This document shows positions 43,096 to 55,386 of a stretch of 64,000 bases of DNA, in pieces; the first letter of the stretch is position 1, and every line of letters starts with the position of its first letter. A program made the position numbers and the translations under genes. The notes beneath the pieces are model-generated. The model was not told the origin of the DNA and made no database searches. It saw only the letters and a program-made list of their open reading frames with translations. Origin of the DNA: Voacanga thouarsii (Eukaryota; Streptophyta; Magnoliopsida; Gentianales; Apocynaceae); NCBI GenBank assembly GCA_026120185.1, contig JANUWF010001273.1, positions 930,001-994,000 of the forward strand, read 5' to 3'.

Positions 43096-44821
43096 TGTTA
43101 GGAATTCTTCATGCAAAATCATTGTTGTGCTGGGAAGAAAACAAGAAATCCACACCAAGAATCACATTTTTGCTTCAAAAAGGGATTAATGTAGGTGAAG
43201 AAAATTATCTTATGCTGCCTCTTGCATAAATATTTTTTTTGTTTTTGGTTCAATTTTGTGGTGCGATCTAGCAATACATACAGTCTCAAAATAATATTCT
43301 TCATCCCGTTCAAGTCACTAAATCTCAAAAATAGAGATTTCTCTAACAAAAATCCACACAAGCCCAATCGCTCAAGCAAGACCAAACCTTCTGCTAGAAG
43401 AGTTAATAGCGGCTAGGGTAGTTTTTCGTGGAAGAGAAGAAGAAGAAGATCGGAGAAAATACAACGTCTTGTTTCCAAGTATCTCCCCTAAAATAAAAGG
43501 AACGATTTCCTTTTCCTTATAGGTATTAGGACTTTTAATAATTATAATTAAGTACTCCAAGTTGCATTAACTTCGATTAAGTCCTTAAAGTTCTTATAAT
43601 TGTAATTAAGTCCTTGAATTATAACAAACTTATAATTCACCTATAAAGTTATTCTCTTCCCATAATTAATACCCATAATATTATCAAATAATATATATTA
43701 AGTGCTCAAAGCTTTATTATGTGTGACCTATTAAATTTCCCAGTCTATTGGTAACAAAATATGAATTAAATCTTGTTATTAAGATTAATATTCCTTAATA
43801 ATTTTAGAATTAACTTATTAATTCTAATAAGGATTGATTTATTAATTCTTTAATTAATAAACCCATATTCAACATATCATGAGCGGTATCTAGCAACACA
43901 TCATGATCACCCAAATGTCTAGAATGTCAAGTGGTTTGACTTAAACCTTTCAATAGCAAATAACAGTGCAATAAACTCTTTTGACCATACAATATCTCAT
44001 TCAGTTTGGAGTACGAAATTAGTGCCAACCTCTTTCAAAATAATAAATTAATTCTGGCCTAATCGTTTTAGTACTTGTTCCTGGAATCCACTATTTATCA
44101 TTTGTATCAATTGTAACCATTTCCAATATACATTCACCTTGTCCAAGGACTTCTTAAGTTGTAATTCATATAAGTGGCAGTGAGATATTCGCTCCTATTA
44201 TTAGGAGTAGTGAATCCTTTATTGATCCTCTCAACTACTTTCATTTGCCTCTTCTAGTACCTAATATCTATTCCATAGGCGGTCTTGTCAGGTCTCCAGA
44301 GATTGGAATCAAAGTCCAATACTTAGCCAATAATGTACCTTGAAGATCTCAAGTCTACGAATACTTGCACATTTGCTACGATAATATTCTATCACTGGTA
44401 CTAAATAGTTATCCATGTGATTATCGCATAATCAGGTCATCCAATGTACTTATTCAAGTAACAAGCATCTATGTGTTAACTTTGAGTATCACAGAACTGA
44501 TGGATATAAGAACCACGGCCTGATCAAAGCAGAAAGTATAACACGTGATAGTCTTGACGCATTAAAGATGTTGCATCTCATTAATATTATGGCTAGGGCT
44601 AATTTAAGTACAAAAACTATCCAGTATACTAAGAACCTCACATGCATCATGATCTCTATCATGATTTCCTTAACATAGTGTTACGCTTGGGACTTTATCT
44701 GACAGTTATTTTACATGAAAGTATAAATAAAACAAACTAAAAGATAAATAATGCCGTATTTTATTTAATAGTGTATAATATACAGAATATATGTTATTGT
44801 CTCTAGGGCATAACACTAACA
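43096..44821 (-). mobile_element. Solo LTR of another copia family
   Basis: This 1.73-kb unit runs on the minus strand from TGTTAGTGTTATGCCCTAG to GAATTCCTAACA. It is flanked by a perfect TTGCA duplication (43091-43095 and 44822-44826). Copia-2 RT and RNaseH lie on either side and join if the LTR is removed. Its first ~1.2 kb is similar to the copia-3 5' LTR at 62081, but its last ~0.5 kb is not. Confidence 0.92.
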
Positions 44822-44826
44822 TTGCA

Positions 44827-45580
44827 GACATTAGTTGTCTCTTTCTTCAAAGGACTATCCTAAGTCTTAAGAAGAAAAAGACAGGATGAGTAGGATTCCC
44901 TATACTTTGGTTATGAGATGTCTCATATATGCTATGTTGTGTATAATGCCAAATATCTGCTTTACTGTAGGTTTAATTAGTAGATATCAGTCAAACCCGG
45001 GGAAGGTTCTTTGGCAAATATAAAGCATATTCTCAAGTACCGCAAGAGAACGAGAGATTATATGCTGGTTTACAGGGTTGATGCCTTGATTCATATGGCA
45101 TACATAGACTCAGACTTCACGGAGGATAAAGATGAGAAAAAATCCACTAGTGGACATGTCTTCACCTTATCTGCAGGAGCTATATCATAGAGGAGTATTA
45201 AACAATCTCGTATTGCTGACTTAACCATATAAGCTGAGTATGTGGCAGCTTCAGAGACTTCCAAGGAAGCAGTCTGACTCCGGAAGTTGCTCAAAAAACT
45301 TGGAGTTGTGCGAAAAATGGACAAGCCAATTGCGTTGTATTGCAACAACATAGGTACAATCTTGCAATCCAAAGAACTGAGAAACCACAAGAAGGGAAAG
45401 TATATAGAGAGGAAATTCCACTTCTTCCAGGAATTTATTCAGAGACTGGAAGTCATGGTGGAACAAATAACCTCAGAAAATAATCTAGCTGATCTATTCA
45501 CTAAGCTTTTGGGTGAGAGGGTCTTTCGAAGATACTTAGACATCATAAGGGTGGGCACCTATGGACTTACACAGTCTTAG
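44827..45580 (+). pseudogene. copia-2 RNase H
   Basis: Copia RNase H: SSKDYPKS-like, EEKDRMSRIPYT, CLIYAMLCIMPNICF (44920-44970), YIDSDFTEDKDEKKSTSGH (45105-45165), AEYVAASETSKEAV (45232-45275), then the long clean frame KKLGVVRKMDKPIALYCNN, HFFQEFIQRLEV, and ENNLADLFTKLLGERVF to the stop at 45578-45580. The last ~97 codons are open. The D in SDF and the DLFTK end signature are kept. Confidence 0.88.
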
Positions 45581-45585
45581 AGTGC

Positions 45586-45596
45586 AAATGGGAGAT
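45586..45596 (+). other. Polypurine tract of copia-2
   Basis: AAATGGGAGAT immediately precedes the LTR start TGTTGAAACG at 45597, matching the usual copia tract (AAGTGGGAGATTGTT). Confidence 0.8.
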
Positions 45597-46340
45597 TGTT
45601 GAAACGTATGCCACTAAAATTGTATTTTTTTTATGTAATTTTGATTAAATTAATAAAATATTTATTTTCATCAATTGTTTGTGTTTTTGAATTTTAATTT
45701 ATGCATGATTTCACTAAAAAAAAAAAAAAAAACCCATTGTGTTTGAGTAAGTGATCCATGTGAATTAAGGTCCTTTACAGAAAAGTATAGATTATGGATA
45801 ACTTAACATAAACTGTTGTTCCTAAGTAGATGATAAGAATGGGAATCTCATCATAATAAGGTTATTATGTTATGAATTCTAGATGGAGAAAGGCTTGCCT
45901 TTAGTTAGTGAGTAATCCTCTCGCGTCATAATATAATAACCTTATTATGTCATAACATAAAACATACTTCAAATACGTAGAACTAGACCTGTAGTAGCAG
46001 TTTTTAAAAGTACTATATGGTAGAAACCTAGACTCCCACTACTACAACATGGACTTATACCTTACGGCTTAAGCATTGGTTGGTAGTTTGGCGAAGCTAG
46101 AAACGTATACTTTGATATATCATAGTTAAGGCTCTATCGTAGGACCAATATACTTTATTATTGGGTATATGTAACTAGTTAGTTAAAACAGGCTTTAAAG
46201 ATAACTTTGCTGCCACTTTTTCAGGATAAACTCCCTCTAATTTTCTCTTGCTATATTTAAAAATATCTTGAGATAAATCTGGTTTTTATATATTATGTAT
46301 ATATATCCTATATCTTCTTATAGAAGAGAAAAACGGGACA
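45597..46340 (+). mobile_element. 3' LTR of copia-2
   Basis: Starts TGTTGAAACG right after the purine tract. It runs through a poly-A stretch at 45714-45732 and a TAATAACCTTATTATGTCATAA block. The right limit is unclear: homology type changes somewhere between 46340 and about 46740, where LTR sequence of another family takes over, so the copia LTR is probably truncated. Confidence 0.7.
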
Positions 46341-46379
46341 ATTCTAGCTTGGCTGACATTAGGAGTCTTAGTTTCACTA

Positions 46380-48921
46380 AATAGCTTTTAAAATTTTAAA
46401 GAGGATATTATCTACAATAAAGGATATAGCATAGATAATTTAGATAATAGCTATTTTATCATTAACAAACCAAAATTCTATCTATCTTAAAATACTAAAT
46501 GCTATTTTCTTTTTAATTCACAAAATTTTAGCAACTCTTATCTCTCTTTTCCTCCATTATTTCGGTCACCAAAAGCTACATAACAAGGCTATTTTTTCTC
46601 TCTCTCTCTCTCTTCTATTGATACTATTAGCCAAAATTATGTGACAAAAAGAAAATAGGAATTTTCCTTGAGATAAAACACTTATCCTATCATCTTGGAT
46701 AGATCAAACCCATATCATATCTTTTTTAATATTGAATTACCCTAATCTAAGGCTAGCTAACTGAAATCCCGGCCCTCCTACTCATATACTTTGGCCATCA
46801 CTAGCACACACACGCATGAAATCATCCTAAGCAAACACTTCATTCTTGCACCAAAACCAGAAATAATACTTCTAATCAAACTCTCTCAATTTCTCTCATT
46901 TTAGTAGAGCAAGAAGCCAATTTCTATCTCATCATCTTCTACATTTGTTTACTCAAACAAGACATGAGAAAAGACCAACCTTTGGTTATTGCTGGACAGT
47001 TCAACAACAAAACGACATTACACTACTCTTTCTTGTTTTCCCTCAAGAACGAAAATCTCAACCTCCATCAAAGCACACTTCTTATCTACATCCTTTAAGG
47101 CCGAAACACTGCATACTCTACGTGGACCAAAAAGTCTATCACATAGTAAATCTCTTGTTTTTCCTTCTTTTCCTCTTAATATTTTTTGTCAAAAAGATCC
47201 AAAGGACTAATCTACTTTTTGCCTTGAGAACTCACAATTAACCTAGGAGATATAGGCAAGACAATGACTTTTCACTCAAGTTGTTTTTATTTGGTCAGCA
47301 AAAGGATCATCCTGATCTTGCTAAATCTGCTCTTTAAAGAAGTGAGTTCTAAGACTATAAAATAACCTAGTTGGGTTGATTTATTCGAAGAATATGATGA
47401 GTTAGGATGTGATCTACATTGTTGCCGAGCATAGAATACCAAATATATGATATTGATGATTTACGCTTTATAGTTGTTTAATCATTATGAGTTGAAGATA
47501 AAATTGTTAAGTTCTAAGTATGATGACAATAATGAAAGACATTTATGCTATAACATGGACTTATGATTTCTTTGGGATATATTGATGTATACAGATTTGA
47601 GCATGAGAATGTTTAGAACAAACTGAGATCTAAGATTATTATTGTGAGGAAATTATGTTGTGTAGAGTTAAATATAAGCATGCCTATTCGGAACTTAGAT
47701 CCAACTGATTTGAATGGTTTTCATTATACCATGTTTTGGGTTATATTTTGACTATGAATTGTTATATGGTTTAGATAAAGGGAATTATTTGAAGTAAAAG
47801 ATTAAGGCAATATAATTAACATATGTATCTAAATTGATAGAAGTAAGTCTTTGCATAAATGAATTTTCTTGTATAAAGCTCTTTTGTGCAAGTCGGTTAT
47901 ATTTTGACAATGTGTTATGTATGACTACTTGGGTTGCAAGCCTAGACTATTTGCTACATGATTTTGACAAATGAATTTTTTATCAAAGATTTCTTTTACA
48001 CGTCAAACCATTTTCATTTATGCTCAAATGCATTTGTTAAATGTTTTAAAACTCACTTTTTGGAAAATGCTTGCGAAGGCAAGGTATTTAGTAATGATGA
48101 TTTGAACACATTTTTATTGATTATATAACACTGAGAACCTAATAAAGGCAGGCTACTGGTGTTGTTTGTTAGGGTAAGTTCTCCGATAGGTGGCCACCTT
48201 AGGGAGAGGAACCCTAGCTGAGAGAGCATTAGTGTTAGTCATTCGAGCCATCTGAGATAGCACTAGTCTGGAATGACTATTATCCCAGAATGGACAACCG
48301 GTGAGTTTGGGATAGGAGATGGAGGTGTATCTCATCTGGTAAGCTATACACCTACCTTGAATCAACATGCATAAAGTGTGGCATTTTGATTGTTTTCATG
48401 CTCAATGTGTGGTATCTTGACCATTCTTTTGTCATGGGGCACAATGTGTGATGCCATGACCGTTTTCCTTGAGTGGTTATTGATTTATGTTCTATATAAT
48501 GTGTGATAATAGAAAAAAACTACTTTTAATTTGAGTAATTGAATTAAGACTTGCAACAACTTTTCTTGTTTATGAACTGTGCATACATGAAATCACTTTG
48601 AATTGTACCACATCATACACATGACTTATTGAGTTGTAAATCTCACACTTTTTTATCATATTTTCAGGAGTTAACCACTTTGAGCAGGTTGGACATCCCT
48701 AGAGATTGAAGATTCTATTTATTATTTATTTGTAATTCTTTTGAGAACTGTGGATGTTTTGATGTAGAACTTGTATAAGTTTTGAGACAGTTGTAGTAAG
48801 TATTTGATTTCTTTTATATATTTTTTTGAATTTCTTTCTTCTCCTTATTATAAAAACCTCTAGTCCGTTAGACAGGGAACATCGTAGCCCTTTTTAGGTA
48901 CCTCTGTAGCAGGGTGTTACA
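46380..48921 (+). mobile_element. LTR fragment related to the 4.5-kb solo LTR
   Basis: The right end AGGGTGTTACA (48911-48921) and the phrases before it (CTCTAGTCCGTTAGACAGGG, AAGTGTGGCATT, CATGGGGCACAATGTGTG) match the end of the 23242-27745 solo LTR in order. The left boundary is unresolved. A possible TSD is ACAAT at 48922-48926, with ACAAT also at 46338-46342, but the base run after the latter does not start with TG. There is no pol sequence. The open frame 46945-47241 has no recognised motif. Confidence 0.6.
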
Positions 48922-48926
48922 ACAAT

Positions 48927-49700
48927 CACTACAAGAAAATTGGTTTTTAGTTACAAAACATTTTTGTAGCTAAAAGTACCAATTTTCTCGCTAAAGGGTC
49001 GCTGGAGACTTTTAGTGAGGAAAAAAATTTCCTTGCCTTTTTGTCGCTGAAGCCCTGTCGCCAAAAAGTCTTTGCAACAAACTCTTCATTTTGTTGCTAA
49101 AAACGGCCCTTTAGTGAGGAAACAAATTACCTCGCTAAAGCCAGAACTTTTAGCGAGGAATTATTTTGTTGCTAAAGCTAATCACCTTTGTTTCCAAAAA
49201 CTTCATTTTGTCGCTAATGATGATTTTTTGTGACAAAAATTTTCATGGAAAAAATTTCGTCGCAAAAAATAGAATTTAATTTAGCAAATTAAATTCATGG
49301 TAGAACATAATATCACCTTTCGCAACAAAAAAATTCCTCGCTAATGCAAAAAATGTTGTTACTAAAAAGGGTCAATGGTGAGAAAATTTTCCTCACCAAT
49401 ACAAAATATTTTGTCACTGAAAAGGATCAATGGAGACAAAATAATTTCCTTGCCAAGGGTTTTTAAAATTTTTTTTAGAATAATAAATTTTTGAAATGGT
49501 CTATGTGAACCTGCTGCACCTGATCGTAGCTCCTTTATAACACGGTCCATGTGAACTTGCCGCACCTAATTGCAGCCTCGAATTATATCTCACAATTCAG
49601 CACCGCGATAGAGACTCGAATATGCAATCTTGCACAAGAGGCCATGTGCCACAACCCTTGGGCCAAGGCATCTGATTGCCCTAATCCCCCTTTTTTTTCT
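48927..49700. repeat. Left TIR and subterminal repeats of the second CACTA element
   Basis: After the TIR, short motifs of the TTTAGCGAGGAA and TTGTCGCTAAAG type occur again and again in both orientations up to about 49450, as expected for transposase-binding subterminal repeats. Bases 49500-49690 are GC-richer and contain CCATGTGAACTTGCCGCACC-type phrases repeated twice (49500 and 49548). Confidence 0.8.
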
Positions 49701-49916
49701 TTTTGTTATTCAAAGTATTCCTAATATTTGTTTTAAAATTTTCAAAACATTAATATTACAAAAAAAATAATTATATTAAATTATCTATGAAACAACAGTA
49801 TTCTTCGTAATAAATTATTTTGTACAATTATAAAATTTTAAAAATTTATATACGTTTAATTATATCATTACTTTTATTAAATTATTATAAACATGTGATC
49901 GATTAGAAAAAAAACT

Positions 49917-49974
49917 TATACATACATACATACATACATACATACATACATACATACATACATACATACATACA

Positions 49975-50043
<69 letters not shown>

Positions 50044-50193
50044 ATGTTATATATGTATGTGTGTTTGTATCTCTGTGTGTGTGTGTGTGTGTAGACAAAC
50101 ATATATAGCAAAATAATACATATATTAATACATCTTACAAAATACACACACACACACACAAACATTAATATATTCTATATGTTATTTACTATA

Positions 50194-50228
<35 letters not shown>

Positions 50229-50552
50229 CATACACATATATATTAACGTACTTTTTAGTATATTAATAAATATATACACATATAAATACATGTATATATT
50301 AATATACATATGTATAATATAGACAAATATATATTAATATATTATTTTAATATACATACACACACACACACACACACATATATATCTGTGTGCATGTGTA
50401 TATATACACACATACACATATGTATACACAAATTAATATACTTTTTAAATATATTAATAAATTATGTATACACACACACACACACACACACATATTAATA
50501 TACACATACATGCACAATTAATATACTATATATATTTATTTATATATTCATA

Positions 50553-50592
<40 letters not shown>

Positions 50593-50758
50593 CACCAAAT
50601 ACATACCAAAAACATATATATATATATATATACAAATATATATACATATATATATATATATATTTATATGCACCATACTTTTTTAATACATTAATAAATA
50701 CATACATACATACATACATACATACACATATATATATATATATGCAAATTTTTATATA
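49917..50758. repeat. CATA/TA/CA microsatellite, left part
   Basis: It opens with an uninterrupted (TACA)n run of about 85 bp (49918-50002) followed by (TA)n. Mixed (CA)n, (TA)n and ATTAATATA blocks follow to 50758. It continues after gypsy-2 at 59637. Open frames here are pure repeat translation. Confidence 0.95.
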
Positions 50759-50763
50759 CATAC

Positions 50764-52111
50764 TGATAGAGGCTAAATTAGTCATATTTTTTCTAGGTAT
50801 TTGATATTATTTTGTGATACAATTTGTGAAATAACTAGTCCAATTCCTTCATATTTGAGATTTTACCTTTGGAAAGGTATTTTGTTTATTATTTCAGATT
50901 TTTAGGGTAAAACGGAACAAAAACATCGCAAAACAGATGAGAGGCGGCACCAGCTCCAAGAGTGAAGGCGGGGCTGGCTGTGCCTTGAAGATAAGGTGGT
51001 GCTTGATTTTTTCTACGCAGTTTTTGATAATTTGAGGAATTTTAGTATCTTCCAACTTCTACTCGGCCAAGAACTTTGTACCTACGAGTTTAAGCATTTC
51101 CTATGCCTATAAATAGATACGAAACACAAGGGAAAATGAGAGAATTCATTGACTATCATCGAAAATTACTCAATCAAATGTGGAATTCTTCAAATTCAAG
51201 AAGGGTTGTACAAGGTCTTCAAAGGAAGATGAAGGAAGCTTATCCATGAGTGCTTTCTTTTACTTAGTTTTCTTTTTCTTGAACAATGGTATGTTAATTG
51301 ATTTATTGTAATTCAACATTGTTGTAAATATTCATAATATTTAGAGTATTTGATCTTTTAATTGATTGATTATTTTTCTTGGTATTTAATTATTTGTTCT
51401 CATTATGAGGTTAGTTGGTTGGTTCTTCTTATTAACTCGCCAAGGCCAAGGGGGTTAATGGTAGTTTCAATTGATTAATTTCGTATTTGTTGTCAAGTAA
51501 CTCACCGAGACCATGGGGGTTAGTTGATGAGGACTAGATAATTAAAGGTTAATTGATGTTTGTCACGATCAGGGATTTATTGGTTAATTTCATGTTATAA
51601 ATTCACCGAGACCAAGGGAATTTAATCAAGGATTGTATTTAATGCATCTATTAGGTGAAGTAGTTGAGACGAGACTAAGTGATTCTAATTTATCTAGAAG
51701 ATAGTGATCTCATGGATTGGAAAAAAAGTGACTCTATCTTAATCATTCATAATGCCAAGAGAATAATTAGTTATAATAATGATTGAGTTCTTTGAGATCA
51801 TGTTTGTCTCAACAATGGTTTGCATTACATACTTCTCCATCCTGGACATGTATAAATTTTTATTTTTATTTTGTTTTGTTTTATTTTCATTTTTATTTAT
51901 TTTTTACTTTATCGAGTCGGTTAAATAATAAAAGAAAGGTAATTAATGTCTACTTATTCCTGGAGGATCGACACTTGTTTGAACCCTATGCTCGGTTAAT
52001 GATGAGTACGCTTGCTCAAAGGTGTGATTTGGGTTAAGCATTTTAATTTAAACTTGATTGGGAATGTGCTTAGTTTTTGTATGATTTTTATGCCCAAGTT
52101 CGAACACATCA
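50764..52111 (+). mobile_element. 5' LTR of gypsy-2
   Basis: TGATAGAGGC to ACACATCA, about 1.35 kb. The TATA box is TATAAATA at 51108-51115. The U3 GC-rich motifs (GGCGGCACCAGC, GGCGGGGCTGGC, 50942-50980) are fewer than in gypsy-1. Three CGCCGAGACCAAGG-type phrases lie in the U5 side (51440, 51505, 51603). Confidence 0.93.
51108..51115 (+). promoter_or_regulatory. TATA box of gypsy-2 5' LTR
   Basis: TATAAATA within CCTATAAATAGATA, conserved at the same LTR position in gypsy-1 (14362) and the gypsy-2 3' LTR (58632-58639). Confidence 0.75.
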
Positions 52112-52117
52112 AGTTTT

Positions 52118-52135
52118 TGGCGCCGTTGCCGGGGA
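52118..52135 (+). other. Primer-binding site of gypsy-2
   Basis: TGGCGCCGTTGCCGGGGA is the perfect tRNA-Asp 3'-end complement used by Athila-type elements. It lies 6 bases after the LTR end. Confidence 0.92.
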
Positions 52136-52394
52136 ACAATAGCATGAAAGCTTGGATTTTGTTGATTTAACCATGTAAATATGTAAATATGTAGATATGT
52201 ACATATGTATAATTGTTCTTTCTGCAAAAAAAAAAAAAAAAATGCTATCTTTTGTATATCATGTACTCTTGTACACCCTTGTAACCTAACCTAACCTACT
52301 AACTTTAACTATGTCCCCTTGGCTAATTTTGTAAGTTTTTCCTTTTATTGTAATAAAAAATTCCATATCTAACTCACCTCTGTGTGTAGGAGAA

Positions 52395-53554
52395 ATGGTG
52401 AACTGGAATCCGAGGAAGTCTAATAAGAGGTAGTACCTCCATTGCACTCCTAAGAGGATACGCACAGCACTAAGATCAGCAAAGCTTGAAACCTTAATTG
52501 GAAAATTTTCTGTTCATGTCACGAGGCATTTCCAAGAAATTGATTCCACATTTGAGAAATTCGAAGCAATGATCCGCAACATGGAACGACAAATTTGGTT
52601 CTTGACGGACACGGTGCTAAAATCCTATGACCTAAACCCAATAGCTAATGAAGAAACGGTTGCTGTCACATTGCGAAATGGAAAAGAATTACCAGACCAT
52701 CCAGATGACAGCTGGCACCGGCTGGAAGAAGGGAACCGTTGCCGGCTATCTGGTAATTCTGAGACCCAGCCACCTAGAACTGAACCGGCGCCGGCCGAAG
52801 CACTGGAACCGGTGCTGGCTATCCCCTGTCCACCTCCCGAAAAACTTACTTTTCAGCCTAACATACCATACCCTACTAAAAAATATACTCAATTCAACAA
52901 ATTCCTTGAGGTATTTAAACAACTGCACATAAATATCCCATTGAGTGAAGCTTTAATTCATATGCCAAATTCCTCAAAAGCATGCTTGTCAACAAAAAAT
53001 AATTGGAAGAGTTATCCACAGTAGTCCTCAACAAAGAATGCTCCGCCATCCTGCAGGACAACTCGAATTTGCTACGTAAAGTAAAAGATCCAAGGAGTTT
53101 CTCTATCCCATGTCTAATTGGCACTCTTCATGTTTGTAATACATTAGCTGACCTAGGTGCTAGCATTAATTTATTGCCATATAAAATATTCAAAAAGCTA
53201 GACCTAGGGGAACTGCGGCCTACTAGGATGAGTATTCAACTCGCGGATAGATCTATCAAATATCCTAGGGGCATAATAGAAGATGTGTTGGTGAAAGTTG
53301 ATAAATTCATATTTCCAGTGGACTTTGTTATTCTTGACATGGATGAAGATTCCAAAGTCCCTTTAATCTTAAGTAGACCCTTCCTAGCTACAACAAAATC
53401 ATTAATTGACATTCGTGGGGGAAGGTTGACACTTAGTGTTGGGGATGAGGAAGTAGTCATTCAAATCTACATGAGTGCGCAACACCCTGTGTCTTCTGAG
53501 GATTCTTGTCTAAGAGTTGATATTCTTAATGAACCAATTTTTAAGTTGATGTAG
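52395..53554 (+). pseudogene. gypsy-2 gag remnant and protease
   Basis: The ATG at 52395 is followed by one in-frame TAG at codon 13, then an open frame: LETLIGKFSVHVTRHF, MERQIWFLTDTVLKS, TLRNGKELPD, a Pro-rich EPAPAEALEPV linker, then FNKFLEVFKQLHINIPLSEA. This equals only the part of Athila Gag downstream of the zinc knuckle. The capsid domain and CCHC knuckle are absent although the leader is intact. The protease (53003-53554) keeps its catalytic DLGASINLLPY, with ADRSIKYPRGIIEDVLVKVD, DFVILDMDED and the flap/terminal SRPFLAT (usually GRPFLAT). A frame change lies near 53000. Confidence 0.88.
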
Positions 53555-55386
53555 GAATCCATTGAGGAGGAATTGATGGAAACATCAATGGCATATTTGG
53601 AGGAATTTCACAACGAGGATGGCATGGAGAATTTGGAAATAGAGAAAAGCAGTTTAGGGAGAATGAAATCATCTATAGAAGATCCTCCCAAATTAGACTT
53701 AAAAGATCTACCCGAGCATTTGGAATATGTGTTCTTGGCTAAAGAACGTAAATTGCTTGTCATCATTGCCAAAGATCTCGATCCAGAACAAAAGACCAAG
53801 CTGGTAAGTACGTTGGGAAAATATAAGGGAGTGATAGCTTGGAAGATCACTGATATTAAGGGCATTAGTTCATCCTTTTGCACGCACAAGATCTTGATGG
53901 AAGAAGGTGCAAAACCCAAAGTGCAACCCCAACGTAGGTTGAACCCACATATGAAAGAAGTGGTAAAAGGTGAGGTGGTTAAACTCTTAGATTTAGGCAT
54001 GATTTACCCTATTTCTAATAGTGTGCGGGTGAGTCCTACTCAAGTGGTACCAAAGAAGGAGGGAATGATGGTGAGCCCGAATGATAAAAATGAGTTAGTC
54101 CCTATGAGATTGGTCATGGGTTGGAAGTTTTGCATATATTATAGGATGCTAAACAAAGCCACTAGAAAAGATCACTTCCCTCTCCCTTTTATTGACCAAA
54201 TATTGGAAAGGTTAATCGGACATGAGTATTATTGTTTCTTAGATGGATTTTCTAGCTACCTACAAATTCCCATAGCCCCGGAGGACAAAGAAAACACCAC
54301 TTTCACATGTCTATATGGTACTTTCACATATCGTCGAATGCTATTTGGCCTTTGCAATGGCCCCGGAACATTCCAAAGGTGCATGACAGCTATATTTGAA
54401 GGACTCGTGGGGGGATATCATGGAGGTATTTATGGTTGATTTCTCAGTTTTTGGTGATTCATTTGATTTGTGTTTATCTAATCTTGAAAAGCTGCTAACA
54501 AGATGTGAAGAGACTAACCTCATGCTTAATTGGGAAAAATGCCACTTTATGGTGCAAGAAGGTGTTGTGTTGGAACATAAAATTTCAAAGAAGGGTATAG
54601 AGGTGGGTAGGGCCAAAATTGAAACAATTGAGAAGCCGCCTCCTCCTACTTCGGTAAAAGCTATAAGGAGCTTTCTTGGTCATGTAGGTTTCTACAGGAG
54701 GTTCATCTTAGACTTCTCAAAAATTTCAAAACCTCTTACCTCTTTACTTGAAAAAGATGATGTGTTCAATTTTGACAAAAAAATGTCTCAACGCTTTTAC
54801 CATGCTCAAAGAGAAGTTGATTAATTCACCCATTCTAATTGCACCTGATTGGTCTCTTCCTTTTGAACTAATGTGTGATGCAAATGATTTTGCAGTTGGT
54901 GTAGTACTGGGACAATGGCGGAGTAAGCACATCCAACCTATATACTATGCAAGCAAAACTTTAATGGAGGCACAAGAAAACTGCACAACAACGAAGAAAG
55001 AATTGCTTGCCATAATGTTTGCCTTTGATAAATTTCAATGTTACCTTATTTTGTCCAAAGTTATTGTTTATACAGACCATTTAGCCTTGAAGTACCTACT
55101 AACCAAACATGATTCCAAACCAAGATTGATTAGATGGGTTCTGTTATTGCAAGGATTTAATTTGGAAATTAGGGACAAAAAAGGTGCAGAAAACTTGGCT
55201 ACGGATCACTTATCAAGATTGGACAATCCAAATTTGGAATCTTTAATAGAAGAAGACATCGATGACGCTTTTTCGGATGAACAACTCTTGCTCATAGAAG
55301 GTGAGATTCCAAACACACCATGGTTCGCCGACTTTGCTATCTATTTGGTTGCAGGAATTACTCCAAAAGACCTCACTATACAATAA
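53555..55386 (+). pseudogene. gypsy-2 reverse transcriptase and RNase H
   Basis: The linker KDLPEHLEYVFLAKE and HKILMEEGAKPKVQPQRRLN leads into the RT: VPKKEGMM, GWKFCIYYRMLNKATRKDHF (usually C-x-DYR; the Asp reads Tyr), LDGFSSYLQIPIAPED, FGLCNGPGTFQRCM. A frameshift at a G run near 54410 precedes the catalytic motif, which reads VFMVDFSVFGDSF, so the first Asp of DD is Val. Then [20 protein letters not shown], a second frameshift at an A run near 54780, and RNase [53 protein letters not shown]. It ends near 55386. Enzymatically dead as read, but only a few changes from an open frame. Confidence 0.92.

Noticed and set aside
49860..50785. Long open frames rich in Tyr-Val-Cys-Met or Thr-His-Ile in the microsatellites, here and at 59516-59870.
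   Set aside because: Pure translation of CATA, CA and TA repeats on both strands.
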